A DNA stretch of 64,000 bases from Hypsibius dujardini. Lineage: Eukaryota > Tardigrada > Eutardigrada > Parachela > Hypsibiidae. Positions 1 through 15,888 of this stretch are shown piece by piece. Made by a program: the position numbers and the translations under genes. Positions within the stretch are counted from its first letter, which is position 1, and each line of letters starts with the position of its first letter. The stretch spans positions 1 to 64,000 of the forward strand of contig LRSR01003560.1 in NCBI GenBank assembly GCA_001579985.1, written 5' to 3'. The notes beneath the pieces were generated by a model. That model was not told the DNA's origin, did not search any database, and worked only from the letters and a program-made list of their open reading frames with translations.

Positions 1-358
1 GAGAGGATGGAGGATAACTGTAACGGTTTTCTGAGGGCACCCGATTGTTGCGCCTAGGCTTGTCTTCCCGTCAAATTGATCTCAATCCGCCCTTGTCTAA
101 CTAGCAGGTTGAGGCTTAAGCATGACTCTATTAATTGGTTACATAACAAATTTGACGTCCGGGACGTGTGAAATATTCTAAAACTCTTAAGTCCTACTCC
201 GCAAAAATTGTCCTGCCTGTGCTTAATTAAACTCATTAGGAGAGTTGGAGAGAATCTCTTTATTCGTATGCGCCAACAAATACCGCAATCATTGCGTGAC
301 TAACCGGCGCATTCATTCACGTCCTGTTATTTCATCTTTTTCCTTCCCACACGCACAG

Positions 359-3300
359 AAAAGACCGACGAATCAATCCCCATTCTGCCTCGTGGGCACC
401 ATGAGCTGCCCTTCAAATTCCTGCTCCCGGAACCGGCCAATCAACCGATGCCCTGCTCGTTCGAGAGCAAGACCGGTACCATCCGCTACTACATCAAAGT
501 CACCATCGATATCCCCTACGCGTCGCCGCCTCAGGGCATCAAATATTTCACGCTGATCGGACCGACGATCGATTGCGGCGAGGACAAGTATCTGGTATGT
601 GTGTTTTCCCTAGATATACCACTGCACTCACATGCTACATGCACCGGCATCCACGCACGTCTATCAATGGAATAGGTCACTTTATCTCTTTTACGCACAT
701 CCCCAAAAGACACAACGCGCGCAATATGCCCGTCTAACTGATTAACCCCTTCTGACTTGACACCTCATTCCCCGTTTCAATTGTCAGTCCCTTAGACGCA
801 CCTTGGTACCAGTGGCGTATTGAGGTTCAATATATGATCTTGGCATTGGTTCTACTGTGGATGGGGGGAGGATGCTCACGGCTCAGGCTACAAGTCCCCT
901 CCCCTTTCATATTTTTATCCCCGTCCCTTTCTATTTTCCGATGTTGGTCATTGTCCTGTAATTCGATAAAATTCCGATTAATTTTTTTAGAATCATTATT
1001 GTTTCCTCATCATAAGCAAATTTTAAATCCTAAATACTGGACATTTCCCAAGCGAGTACGGAGAGGAAAAACCAAAACGCCTAAGTTTAGCGTTACTCTC
1101 TCTGATTATGGCTATACTATTTATTCGATTAATGTCCACATCTCCGGGTTTTTACACTGAAGAATTGAGGAACAATTGGGCTTTCCAAGATAATTAAATT
1201 TGTTATGATGACTTAAAGGAACCTTGGGCAACACTTATAAAAGCAACAGGGGACAAAAAGGGCAACGGGAAGGGGGGACTTGAAGTCTAAGCCGATGCTC
1301 ACTGTACATATAAGTTTCCTCCCCTCACACCTACGTTTCTGCCCTTTTTCGTTTTTTTTTGGTGTTGACAAAAAACGCCAACTATTTGTCCCCCCCCCCC
1401 GACCGCTGTTAAATGTTCAAAAACCAAATTGATATACCGATGACTTGAAGGGACGTCGGTCAGCACTCGTAGAAATGGGGAACTGATACCAGTAAGGGGG
1501 ATGGGACGGGGCTTGGAAGCCTAGATCAGAAACCCTATGAAGGGTTCGGCAGGCTTTCCAGGGGCTCTCAAATGCAAACGGGAAATTACCGAAGAGGAGA
1601 GGGGGGGATGGTGTAGTTTGACAGACGACTTAATCCGCCACAGCCAGCTGTTTACCCTACATAATAATTTAACCGTCTTTTATTTCCTTCCACCCCTGCG
1701 CCACACACACAGACGCCAGTTATTGCTCAGGACATCAAAGTGCTCTGCTGCCTGTGCTGCCGCAGGGGACCCATTAGCCTGCACTGCACACTGCCGCGGA
1801 CGGCCTACTGCTCCGGCGAACGGCTCCATTTTACAGCCGACGTGAATAATCAATCCAACGAGCCGGCCCAGCTGCGGCTGCAGTTGTTCCAAGTGAGTTT
1901 CCGCTCCGCGTGAACCTTTAATTCCAGCGAAAACCCACCATACTACTGTATGAATACCGAGGATGCTGTACACATGCGTATATGCCGAATATATACGATG
2001 TTTATATAGTAGTCGTAAAGGAAGCCCATCAGTAACGCCCTGATTGTCCCTAATCGACTTTCCTCCCGGCTCGCTCCTTCGCGTCCCGTTTTTTCGTTGA
2101 ATGCATGGGGAAAATCGCTTTGGGGTTCGGGGTGTGCTTTAACGGTTGCCAGGCCTTAATTGAGGGGCCTTTGACTGGGGCAATTGGCGCATGCGTACTC
2201 TGGAGTACCCTCTCGTAACATACTGATGGATGTGCTTGCGGAAGTTGTTCATGGGTTTTTGTATATGGTCCGCGCGCGATACGTGCTGCTGTGTTTGCTC
2301 ATGATGTTTTGCGTGTTTGTGTGTTTGTGCAGTACGTGGAGTACTTCATCGACCGGGGACCGCTGGGGGTGAGCAAGGACGTGAGCCATCTAGTGCTGCA
2401 GGCGGTCGGGCCGGAAGTCGAGCCCGACAGCACGTGGAAGTTTGTGAGTGATCGTGCTGCCGGCAGCAACGGCAAGGGATGGGAGCTGTTTAAGCTGACC
2501 ATTCCGGTGGTACCGCCGACGCTGGTGGGGGTGTGTCGTCTGATTCAGATATACTACTTGCTCAAGGTACGCTACAGCAATTCCAGATTATGACGATTCC
2601 CATTAGGGATCAGGGTTCACAAAGTTGCGGTCAAGCTTGGAATGGATTTCATGGAATCATGGAATCTATTTTGTCTGGGGGCCAGGGGTGGGTACCGGGC
2701 ATGGGCCCCCATGGGCAGCACCCTTTTGCCCCCTAGCAAAAGCCAGGGGAAATTTCATGGAGTTCTACGTTCCATTTGACGGATCCACGTTTGACCCGTG
2801 GAATTCCACATTGATAGAATTCCACGAAATTGGAGTCAATTTAGGAATCATGGAATCTATTTTGCTTGGGGTCAGGGGTAGGCAATGGTCATGGAGCCCT
2901 CTGGGCAGCGTTCTTTTGCCTTCCCCAACAAACCCCAGAGGAAATTTCATGTAATTCTACGTTCCATTCCACGGAATTGGAACCAATTTGGAACCACCAT
3001 CCTTAATTCCCAGAGGATCAGGCAACAACAATTTTTTTGGCGGAATTTCAAAGTCCACAAAAGACTGGGAGTTTTTTCATTATTTTTGATTTTGATTGTA
3101 CAAATTTTGACTTTCGGGAAAGGATTCCGTTTCACAATTTTGGCACTGTCCCTCTTTAAATTCAATTTCGGATCGATTGACATCAGCAGAATCTTCTTTT
3201 GATACCGGGGGGGGGGGCGGAGTTACCGGTCATATCTGAATAGCCACTTGAATGTTTCCGGTCCGGATTGACACTGACTCATAGCTTCGCACCTGACATT

Positions 3301-5352
3301 GAAAACATTCTACTGCTGATGCTAAGCAATTATAAATTCCATCTGAAGAGAAATAATGACAAGAGTTGTGAAATCAAGTTTTTTGACAATCGACGTTTTT
3401 ACAATAAAGTCAAAATCAGAGAAAATGTCTTTAAATGCTTTCAAAAGTTTTTCACAGCCTGACCGATGAAATACGGTTCATAAAATCATTTAGTTAATTT
3501 TCTTCTCAAGACTGAACAATTTTGGGAACCTCTGCTAGATGAGATTGCGAAATATTGACAGGCTTCAGTGTTGAACGTCTGGAATTTTTATTGAATTAAT
3601 AATAATAATATGATTATTATTTAATATTGTCGAATAATTAGAACCAAAAGAATAAGTGCTACAATCAGGTAATGCTTATCAAAGCTCTAATACATAAAGA
3701 CATCGTCATATCGTAATTAGGTAACCTGTTGACTTTTCATTACGCCAAAACCTGATTAGAAATCTACAAGAAAATTGTGTGGACAACTTTTGCAGTGGAC
3801 GTACGCCTGTTTTAGAACAATTTTCAAAGGGGGAACCCAGAATGTCTCCGATTTTTATATTTTTTAATAGAGCTATAATTACGATGGTTTTCAAAAATAA
3901 TTTTATCGGTCAGGATATGAAAAATTTTCGGCGAAAAACATTTCAAAGTTGGGAAAACACTGGAAGATTCTATTATGCCCGGTTTTTGACCGTAAAAACG
4001 TCATTTTGCAGAATGATTTGATCTACCAAATTTTAATTTAGTTCTCTTAAAAATCAATTTCAAATCGTTTGGGCACTAGCAGAATCTTTTTTAAATGTCA
4101 GGGGACGGAGCTATGCTTCATTTCTGGAATATCACTCGTATAAGTTTCCGGTCGGGCTCGACAATGACCTGTAGCTCCGCCCCCTGACGTCCAACAAAGA
4201 TTCTGCTGATGCCAGTCATTTTCAAATTGAAGTTTGAGAAGGGAAGTGTTAAAGTTCTTTCAGTTTAACTATTTCTAGACTTGCAGTTTTTACAGTCAAC
4301 ATCGGGGAAAATGGAATCTTACAGTGTTTTCCCAACTTTAAAATTCTGCCAAAGAAGGCTTCTGTATCCTGACGGATGAAATTAATTCTGAAAATCATCA
4401 TAATTGTAGCTCAAGGAACAAAATGTAAAGCGGAGACATTCAGGGTTCCTCTCTGAAAATCGTTTAAAGTGCGATGTTTAAATACATAGATTGTCGCTGA
4501 CTACCATTAAACTGCATCTGACTTAATGCGGTCAATTGTTGTTGCAGGTTTGCGTTTACATGAAAAACTCCGGCGAGGACCTCCACATGGAATTCCCCAT
4601 TACGATAGGGACAAAGCCCGTAATAGACCGGGAAAACCCCATTCCGCCCTCAATTTCTTATGGTAATGATATACAGGCCACAAACTCGACGACGTTACAG
4701 CATATATCCAGTCCAATCCATACATAACACACACCCAAGGACACACACACACATTGCATGGAAATGTAAAATCATGTCCCCTCAAACTTTTCCCGTTACA
4801 ACTTAATGATACAAAAGAGATAGAGGGAGGGAGAAAGAGAGACAGAGAAGGCCAGAGTTGTCGCTGTTGCACTCACAGCGGAAGTGTATATCGACCCATG
4901 ATTTGTGTGTTTTGGCCTCATCTTAGCGCACAATTGTCTGCCTCTGTGATGTGTATTGTATATAACGTAATTCTTCCATCTTTTTCCTTTTCTCCTCTTC
5001 CTCCCGTCTGCCTCCAGACGTTGCGGCGGACCACGTTGAGGGTGGGCAGTACATCAGTCCGGAGTTCCAAATCGGTCAGGTCTATGACGGCAGCACCGCC
5101 AACGCCCACGACCCCTCCACGGAGGAAGTAATCCTTTATCGACCCACTTATGTTAACCTCGTTCCGCCGCGAACCCAGCAACAGCAACAGCAGCAGCAGC
5201 ATTCGGCGCCGGTGGCCAGCACGTCGCGCGGAGCTGCTGCTGCTGCTCCGCACAACGACGAGAGTATAACCGTTAAACGGCCGCATCATCAGCAGCAGCA
5301 ACAGCAACCGGCAACGAACCCTGCAATACCCGTGACTAGCTGGAGAGTGTAG
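359..5352 (+). CDS. Alpha-arrestin (arrestin domain-containing) protein, 5' end outside window
   Basis: Alpha-arrestins are cytoplasmic adaptors that link membrane cargo to ubiquitin ligases and endocytosis. Five exons are read: 359-594, 1713-1892, 2333-2566, 4548-4662 and 5018-5352, each with an AG acceptor and a GT donor and compatible phases; the first 358 bases look like intron. They give 365 residues. The first exon carries the end of the N-terminal arrestin fold (LPRGHHELPFKFLLPEP, then GTIRYYIKVTIDIP). The next two carry the C-terminal arrestin fold, with the CCLCCRRGPISLH start, the 'YCSGERL' turn, and the conserved IPVVPPTLVGVCRLIQIYY strand. The tail is low-complexity, with polyglutamine, an Ala run and an HHQQQQQ tract, and ends in SWRV. 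I see no PPxY motif in the tail, although most alpha-arrestins use PPxY to bind NEDD4-type ligases. The family call is firm; the subfamily is not. Confidence 0.88.
880..1293. repeat. MITE with GGCTTAGGCTACAAGTCCCC-type terminal inverted repeats
   Basis: The left end (about 880-900) reads close to the consensus TIR, and the right end (about 1271-1293) is its reverse complement. The 414-base interior lacks an ORF of note. A shorter, more worn relative follows at about 1305-1523. The same family recurs at 18658-19075, 35455-35663, 36390-36546, 37437-37563, 39248-39350 and 40258-40400. Confidence 0.7.
1305..1523. repeat. Diverged short copy of the GGCTTAGG-TIR MITE
   Basis: The left end resembles the TIR weakly ('tacatataagtttcctcccc'). 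The right end ('gacggggcttggaagccta') is a recognisable reversed TIR. The inner 'gggacgtcggtcagcactc' block is shared with the copies at 37437 and 18658. It lies in the arrestin intron just before exon 1713-1892. Confidence 0.45.
2640..2985. repeat. Two diverged direct repeats in arrestin intron 3
   Basis: Two units of roughly 150-200 bases follow each other. Each has a 'catggaatctattttg' start, a 'caggggt.gg' segment, a 'gggcagc..cttttgcc' block and a 'gaaatttcatg...ttctacgttccatt' end. The first runs from about 2645 and the second from about 2845. Small ORFs here are by-products of the repeat. Confidence 0.6.
3020..3490. repeat. Foldback (palindromic) element, copy 1
   Basis: The left arm, from about 3030 (ggcggaatttcaaag, then a 'gattttgattgtac' tract and 'catcagcagaatcttc'), is answered in reverse complement by the right arm near 3310-3465 (gctgatgc, 'gtcaaaatcagaga', 'ctttcaaaagttt'). 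The centre at about 3205-3250 holds a G run. No coding capacity is seen. It looks like a non-autonomous DNA element or foldback MITE in the intron of the arrestin gene. Confidence 0.6.
3790..4470. repeat. Foldback element, copy 2 of the same family
   Basis: The arms again mirror each other around about 4110-4170. The left arm has 'acgatggttttcaaaaa', 'catttcaaagttgggaaaac' and 'gaccgtaaaaacgtc'. The right arm has 'gcagtttttacagtc', 'gttttcccaactttaaaat' and 'ctgaaaatcatcataat'. The centre pair is 'tgtcaggggacggagct' and 'agctccgccccctgac'. It is the same family as 3020-3490, and a decayed single arm lies at about 10050-10240. Confidence 0.65.
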
Positions 5353-5545
5353 TGTAAATGATGAGAAAAAGTTGAAAATTGTTCATCGTTTACATTAGAT
5401 GTTGGTTGAACTGGTGTAACGAATGAATGCTTAAGACGTTGTCTTATCGAATTTGTTCACGTTCTGGTATTGGCATTCGCTTCCTCCGCGAGGGAATTGG
5501 AACACGAAAATGCAAACGTCTCATGTTTTAGAAAGGGTTTGAACT

Positions 5546-5551
5546 AATAAA
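5546..5551 (+). promoter_or_regulatory. AATAAA poly(A) signal of the arrestin gene
   Basis: A canonical AATAAA hexamer lies about 195 bases after the arrestin stop codon, followed by a short T-rich stretch. Confidence 0.6.
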
Positions 5552-5552
5552 A

Positions 5553-8500
5553 AATGTGGGACTGCTGGAGTCCCGTTTTTTGATGAGCCACAGTGGTAAT
5601 GGTTTTGTCAAAACAACATACGAGGACGCTTTTTTATTCCTGCATTACATACAGGGGATCATTTGGAGTTCTTGGAAGTGGAATCTGGCCCCCTGATGGT
5701 TCAACCAGGAGGTGGTTATGAAATATGCTTTTCGCTAGTGCGATTTTGATCTCTTAGTCAATGAAAAGATCTCGATTGATTGGCTAGAGTTCTAACTTGC
5801 GCCAAATTGACTTAATCAGTTTTGGCGCATTCTCATTTGATTGACGGCTTCGTTTACCTTTTTAACGAGCAAAGCTTTGAATTCCATTTTTAATTTCTCC
5901 AATCATTAATTATTAAATAAAGAATTTTCTACATCAATTCTTTAAACATGATTCATTTGCTACTCAACGAATATAACAAAAACCAGTCGATCAATCTAAC
6001 CATAACATCAGCACACTCAATAAATTAATTGCTTTGAACGAGTGCTGAACTAATTGATCAATTCATTGATTTGCAGTGCTTGTTTGCACTGTGAGTTGAA
6101 ACTTCGAAATACCGCCAAAAAAAATTCTTTGGTACCAAACCGGCAAGTAAGTTTACCACTAAGGAGATCCTTACATCACATCTATATTTGAAAAAGCTTG
6201 ATGCAACCCGAGCAAAAAAATTTATTAACAATCAAACAAGCAAGCAAAAACCAATTCCGGTCTAATTAAGGAGCTTGTACTGAAAAAATATTGATAAGTT
6301 AGCCTCGCGTAAATTTCGGCAACGGCTTAGTACTGCAAATAATTGGCATTTGAGTTTTGTTTTTCATTATATCTCTTGTCCAGTGGCGCGTTGATCCTGT
6401 GCACCGCTGCATCGCGTACACCCCCTCGGAAGTTCAAAAAGAGGGGATAATGGTAGCCCTGTACGGTTTTTTGGAATTATTTTATAAAAGAGGTTACGTA
6501 CCCCCCTCTAACAGTTTCATTTCAAAATAAGAGTTTTAGCAGTATTTTGAAAAAAAATTGCCTGCATGCCTTCCACAACACATTACAATATTATTTTTTA
6601 TTAACGGTTTTTCACAAAGATCCATCAATAATATCTTACTTTTGCATAACATTTAGGAGAGGATCATCCCACTTTTCTTCTCATAAATTTTCAGTTATGA
6701 GAAGAGATTAAAATTTGGTAAACCGTTGGACATTAGTAACTATAATATATAATTGACTAAATAAAGCACAACACGAACTCAACAAATAATTTTAGTAAAA
6801 CTCCTATTGGACCAATAGTTTTAAAAGTTATAGCTGTGAAGAGATTTTAAATTAAGTTGTCGTCCAAAAAAAGTGCAGAATTCCTAAATTGTCTGGTGTT
6901 GAAGTATTGGAGCTGTTATGGTATTTTAATGTATACTGAATTCTGCCCTTTTTATTTTAAACTGGTCAGTACTTGAGTTTTGTAATTCAGTTATAATATG
7001 CAATCTAAAAACCGTTAGCTTATACAAAACAATTCTAAAAGGAATGATCTTTTAGGTCATAATTCCACATTCTTTAATCTGGCAAAACACAGATTTTGTG
7101 ATATTGACGACAAAAAAATTGCCAACGGGGCGTTTTTCGTATAAATAAAGTATAAATATGTTCAATTGTCTAATTTTTACTTCAAAATCCACACGACTCA
7201 AACGTTAAACAATTTTCTATGTACGCTTCGCTTCCGTTCATTAACATATATTCCAAAAATTTAGAGTTATTTGCGAGTATTAGTGCAAATAAGTTAGGCC
7301 GTACAACCTCTCCACCAAAAGCTCCATGCGCCACTGCACTTGTCCCTCCCTTATTATGATAAAACATTAATTACATATTATTAACAAATTGTCAAATCCG
7401 TCTCGTGTGGCAATTTAAATTTTTGGTGGAGTAAGAACTAATTTAGTTTCGACTGTTATTAAAATGTAAAAGGATGACTATCTTTATATCATGTATCCAG
7501 TTCTGAGAAGCAGTCAGCATACACTTGCTAGATTTGCCGGTCACATTCGATTTTCAGGGCGAGTTCTGGGTCTTTTCGTTCGCGTTCTTTTGCTTTGATA
7601 TTTTTATCACATATTTATTCAGATTCAAAAACAAATTTTGAAAAAAAACTGTTCAAAAGGGTAGGAGCCTACTTAGCACCACCTTGCTAACACTTGGACC
7701 GCCCGAACAACATCCAGTCCCACGTGTCGGATTTTTTTTCTCAGTATCGAAAAAATAAGGGATTTGAGACTAGTCCTTAGGGCATCTAGCAAAACTGGTA
7801 TTGCAATATTCGAGTGAATACAAGTGGAGCTAAAAATTAGTAACCATTAGGAAAAGGTTAGAACTCTGCCTAATGATTCGCTGTGCTACCACTGCGAGTA
7901 ACCACTGCGAGTAACGTATAGCTTCAAGTTTTTTTAGTTGACTAAAAAACTGAACTAAAATTTTTTCGAAATTCAACTGAATTAAACTACAGAAGTCGCA
8001 AAAAAATTTTATGGAAAGCTGAAGAAACTAAACCTGATCATATAATTTCGACTAAAACTAGACAAACAGTTTTAATTACTAAAAGAAACTTGACCAGAAA
8101 TCCTTAGTAACTAATTTTTAGTTGACTAAAAAAACAAATTAGTTGAATAATAGTAGTGTTTGCTATTCCTACAATCGACGCGCTAGTTGTGCCCATTATT
8201 GATTATTAGAGTGGCCGAGATTCCTTCCCAAAAAAAAAACCGCAATACGTTTACATATCGATAATCCTAAATACCATTTCATATTGCCTAAGAACGCAGC
8301 TGGCAACTCTTTTTAGTTCCAGAAATAAGAAGATAACTAAACGGAATACCATTTATGATACCAATTTTATTGGGACTTCCAAAAATTTCCAGAATAAAGT
8401 TGAAAAGTGAAAATGGAGCAAACATTGTCACTTTCAATAGTTTTATTTAGCAAAGAGTTTAAAATTATTATAAATGTGAAGGTCGACTACAGTGCAAAAT

Positions 8501-9289
8501 GACCACTGGTCAGTCCTTTTCGTAGTAAAAGTATTTTCCTCATTGTGAACTTCATTATTCCATTTATTGTGAGTCCATGTTAGCTCGGCGGTATGAGCTC
8601 TGCAATTACGGATTCATTTTGGTATGGACAAAAAGATGGACCGCCAAATTGTAACGCACTGTAATACCGTTTCGAGAACCATAAAAGATTTCAATTAAGA
8701 TTTCGAATTAACTGCCGTTTTGTTCGCCAGGGATTAGAGAAAGAAATGAGGTGGCCACTGGCTAGGAATAGGCCGGATTCCTCGTTCACCTTATTCCTCT
8801 TGGGGAAGGTCAACGCCCTTGCAGAAGAAAGTGATGATCGCATCATTCTGCAGTTTGTTATCTTCTACTTTGCTTTACCGTTCTATTCTGATTGCTATCA
8901 TCATCATCAGTGCTCACAGTGCCAAGGGCAGAGCTAAGAATAACATTCCGGTGCATCGGGCACGGGATGATTATTACTAGCAGCTGTGTTGAGAACCCCC
9001 CCCCCTCCCCGTCACAGAAGAAGATAGCCATCCCATGGTAAACACTGTATGTGTGTGTACTGAGACGGTAGATGGCTTGGCCTAATCAGGGCTAAATCAA
9101 GGCGCATGCATTTATTTGGTCCAGCACCAAAGAGCAAACAAAGGCAAATCCGCACAGTGCATTTCAGTATCTCGTATTCGTTCATGCAACCCACTTCGTT
9201 GTACGGTTTCATCGTTGCTTTTTTTACCTCCAATCCAGGAGACCCTCAAGGGTATTTTTTGTAAATTTCAACATAAAAACAAGTCGAAA
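5553..9289. other. Intergenic, no gene supported
   Basis: This is an AT-rich spacer between the arrestin and aspartic protease genes. I see no ORF with protein-like composition. At 7925-8165 an AT-rich palindromic stretch, with repeated TTTTTAGTTGACTAAAAA-like words, resembles 27550-28110. The promoter of the protease must lie near the end, but I recognise no TATA box there. Confidence 0.5.
7925..8165. repeat. AT-rich palindromic dispersed repeat, copy 1
   Basis: The stretch carries repeated 'ttagttgactaaaaa' words in both orientations and 'ttcgactaaaactaga'. A related stretch at 27550-28110 has 'ttcgattaaaactgaaatt' and 'cagttgacaaaaaa'. It is probably a worn non-autonomous transposon; no coding region is visible. 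Confidence 0.4.
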
Positions 9290-13131
<3,842 letters not shown>

Positions 13132-13347
13132 AGTCACCCACCGCAGAGCCTTATGCGCTCGACTAAAATGGTGCTCCAGGCCGGATTTTTTGGATGGTAC
13201 ATATATCTGCCATGTTACATGTTCCACGCTCTGAGTTTCAGTCGTAATGCTTCGTTTACAATGCGACAGCATACATCACACACTCACGTCTTCCTCCGAG
13301 TGCTTGTTAGAAGACGTAGCTGTGTTTCCCATATTTTATGGCTTACA

Positions 13348-13353
13348 AATAAA
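13348..13353 (+). promoter_or_regulatory. AATAAA poly(A) signal of the aspartic protease gene
   Basis: A canonical hexamer lies about 217 bases after the protease stop codon, in a stretch without other coding signal. Confidence 0.6.
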
Positions 13354-15888
13354 AACCCGAAAAATCCTGAAGTGCCTCAAAATATACCAAGAGATTCTAC
13401 TGCAATTGCGCAGATTCTGTTTATGAACATTTTCTTTTGCTATTCCATGCAGAAGAACGAGCTGCGGGTAGGAAATACATGTTCATTAAAAAGCAATGAT
13501 TCTCCATTTTCAAAAATGCAAATTGAAAAGTTGGGACAAATTAGTGTATTTATAATACTTAAAGCCAATTTTAAGCCACCGGATTACAAAATTTAACGTG
13601 GTTTGGTTTGCCCCGTTTTTTACAATATCAATTTCAATGACCCTCAGTTTTAAGGTAAAACGAAGCAGCCATTTTGTTTTTCTGAGCCAATACCTCACAA
13701 TTTATTTAAATTTTGAGAGCACTTTTAAGTATATTCTGAACCATGCAAAGGTAGATAAATCTGTGGACTACAAAATGTTTTTCCAATCGGGGCGATTGCA
13801 ACCGAATTTTCAACACTGTTCAGGAAAGGCTGCCAATTTCCGGCCAATGACGACGTACAGAGATAAAAAATAAAATAAAAAATCATATAAAAAGTTTTAT
13901 ATAAGAGTTTTCTTTGAGACCAGGAGAAAAATATTACAGTAATTTTGGGCGGCCGTTTTGGCTTCACCCATCGAGTTGGGGGATTGGAATTTGGCAACTG
14001 TACATATTTTGCGCAAAAAGCTGATTATGTTTGAAATGTCTTTTACAATTAACAAGGTCTAATTCAAGCAAAACTCCCAAAACTACGATTTTTATGCATT
14101 CAAGCGCAGATCAGATTGATTAGGCTTTCATGATTGAGTAGATGTCGTTCATTTTTCCATATCGAAAATCGGTAATTGTTGATGTATTTTCAGCAACGGC
14201 AGCCTTAAACCGAAATCCTCAAATTTTATAATTTGAATGAAAATATAAACGCACTAAAGTTTTGCGTTGTAGTTGTTCCCATTACTCTGATAAACTGGGT
14301 AGAAAACAAAATTATTACTTTGGAAATGGGCTGGTACAGTTTGTAAATTCCCGCACGTCGTGCGCCTATTGCTTTGCCCGGGGTAAGATCGCGCGGTCTC
14401 GATCCTCAATCACTCCAAAGCGTGACAGTGGCAGTGAATTAGAACTGACATCCGGCAGACCGGACTTTCGAACAAACAAATTACATTACTACACCGCACG
14501 TAACGCGCGTAATGTGCAATCGGTATCTGTAATTTACAGGCTTTATGGGTGTAAGTTAAATACTCGATTGACGAAACAGATTGCGCATACACTGGAAAAT
14601 TGAATATCTGCTCCCGATATCGTGATCCAATTCATTAAACGCCCAGGGCATTTTCCCGATAAAGCCACGACGTTTGTGGAATTCCTTTCCGATCACAAAT
14701 TAACGTCAAGAGTGGTCATTTGTTATTGGGCGCTTTTTAATGGCTTGGATCTTGGTAGAGAATGTCGCTACGAGAACGATTGTACGGTCGCATGATCCAC
14801 ATACGTGCAGGGTCAAGCGCTTTCCATCTGATTGATAACTAGTAGTCATCCCCGTGCGTACTGAATTGTGCGCTAGGTAATTTGAGATGCATATGCATTT
14901 TTCGTTCAATATGATGGTGATACAAATTTATTTTAAACCTGCAAACCACGCCTAAAAAGGCCTCTAATCCTCACTGAAGAAATAGCCGGTGGTGACAACT
15001 TGCGGGATAAGGGAAAGTTCAAAATTATGTCATCGAATTTAGGGGGGGGGGTACATGCCAACAATCGATGACGAGCTCTGACGTATAGGGGGTGGGGGTC
15101 TGTCCTTGGATCACGTCAACAATTTTGAATCTCAGAATTTCCTTGATCTTGATGACGACGACGAGGAAATTTGATACGAGGAAGCTGGGTCGACTGACAT
15201 TCCCATCATTACCGATCTAGACGCTTTTCTTCGTTCTGAATTTTGCAAATTCAGAGGATAACTAAGTGTTATCGGTGCTGAAATTTTGTTATTGAAGCGG
15301 AATTTAAGATTTTGATGCATAAGGGGTTCCAACGGCGCTGACATAAGCGTTTGAAGTTCGGGAGGGGGGGGGGAGTAAAAAGAAATACTGACGAGCTCTG
15401 ACAGAGGGGAGGTACGGTCGTCTAATATCGAGCGCTTACGTAATTGTTAAACTTTCCCTAAGGTGTCTACAGTATAAAGCATCATTGTCCAGCTTGCTCT
15501 TGATCTCTTTCCTTTTACTACTTCCTCCGTGGACATTTGTACTTAACAGATACGTCTTGTCATGTGTTGTAGGCGGATTTTCACGACATCTACCCCTTGC
15601 ACTTTTTTTCTCACTTTTCCTGCTTTTTTGGAAGACCTTGAAGTTATTTACAATCGCGTGCCCTATTTAAACCGGAAACTGTCACTGATGTTAATATCGG
15701 TAATTTTTTGTCGTGTCTGATTTCCTTTGACTGGTAAACATCCTTTTGAGACAGACACTAAAAGTGTTACTTCCTCATCTTTTCCCGTTATTTTTTTCAG
15801 TTATTAAAATTGTTTTCACAAGGTTTAGTTTTTGAAAGCCAGTTTTTTAGATTCTGTTGATTTCTTAGCAAACAAAACTCTGTTTAAC
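13354..15888. other. Intergenic, no gene supported
   Basis: An AT-rich spacer before the GPCR gene. A short G-run repeat word ('gacgagctctgac') occurs near 15070 and again near 15392. A polypyrimidine tract and AG at 15781-15800 could be the acceptor of a 5' UTR intron for the GPCR. Nothing else is supported. Confidence 0.4.
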
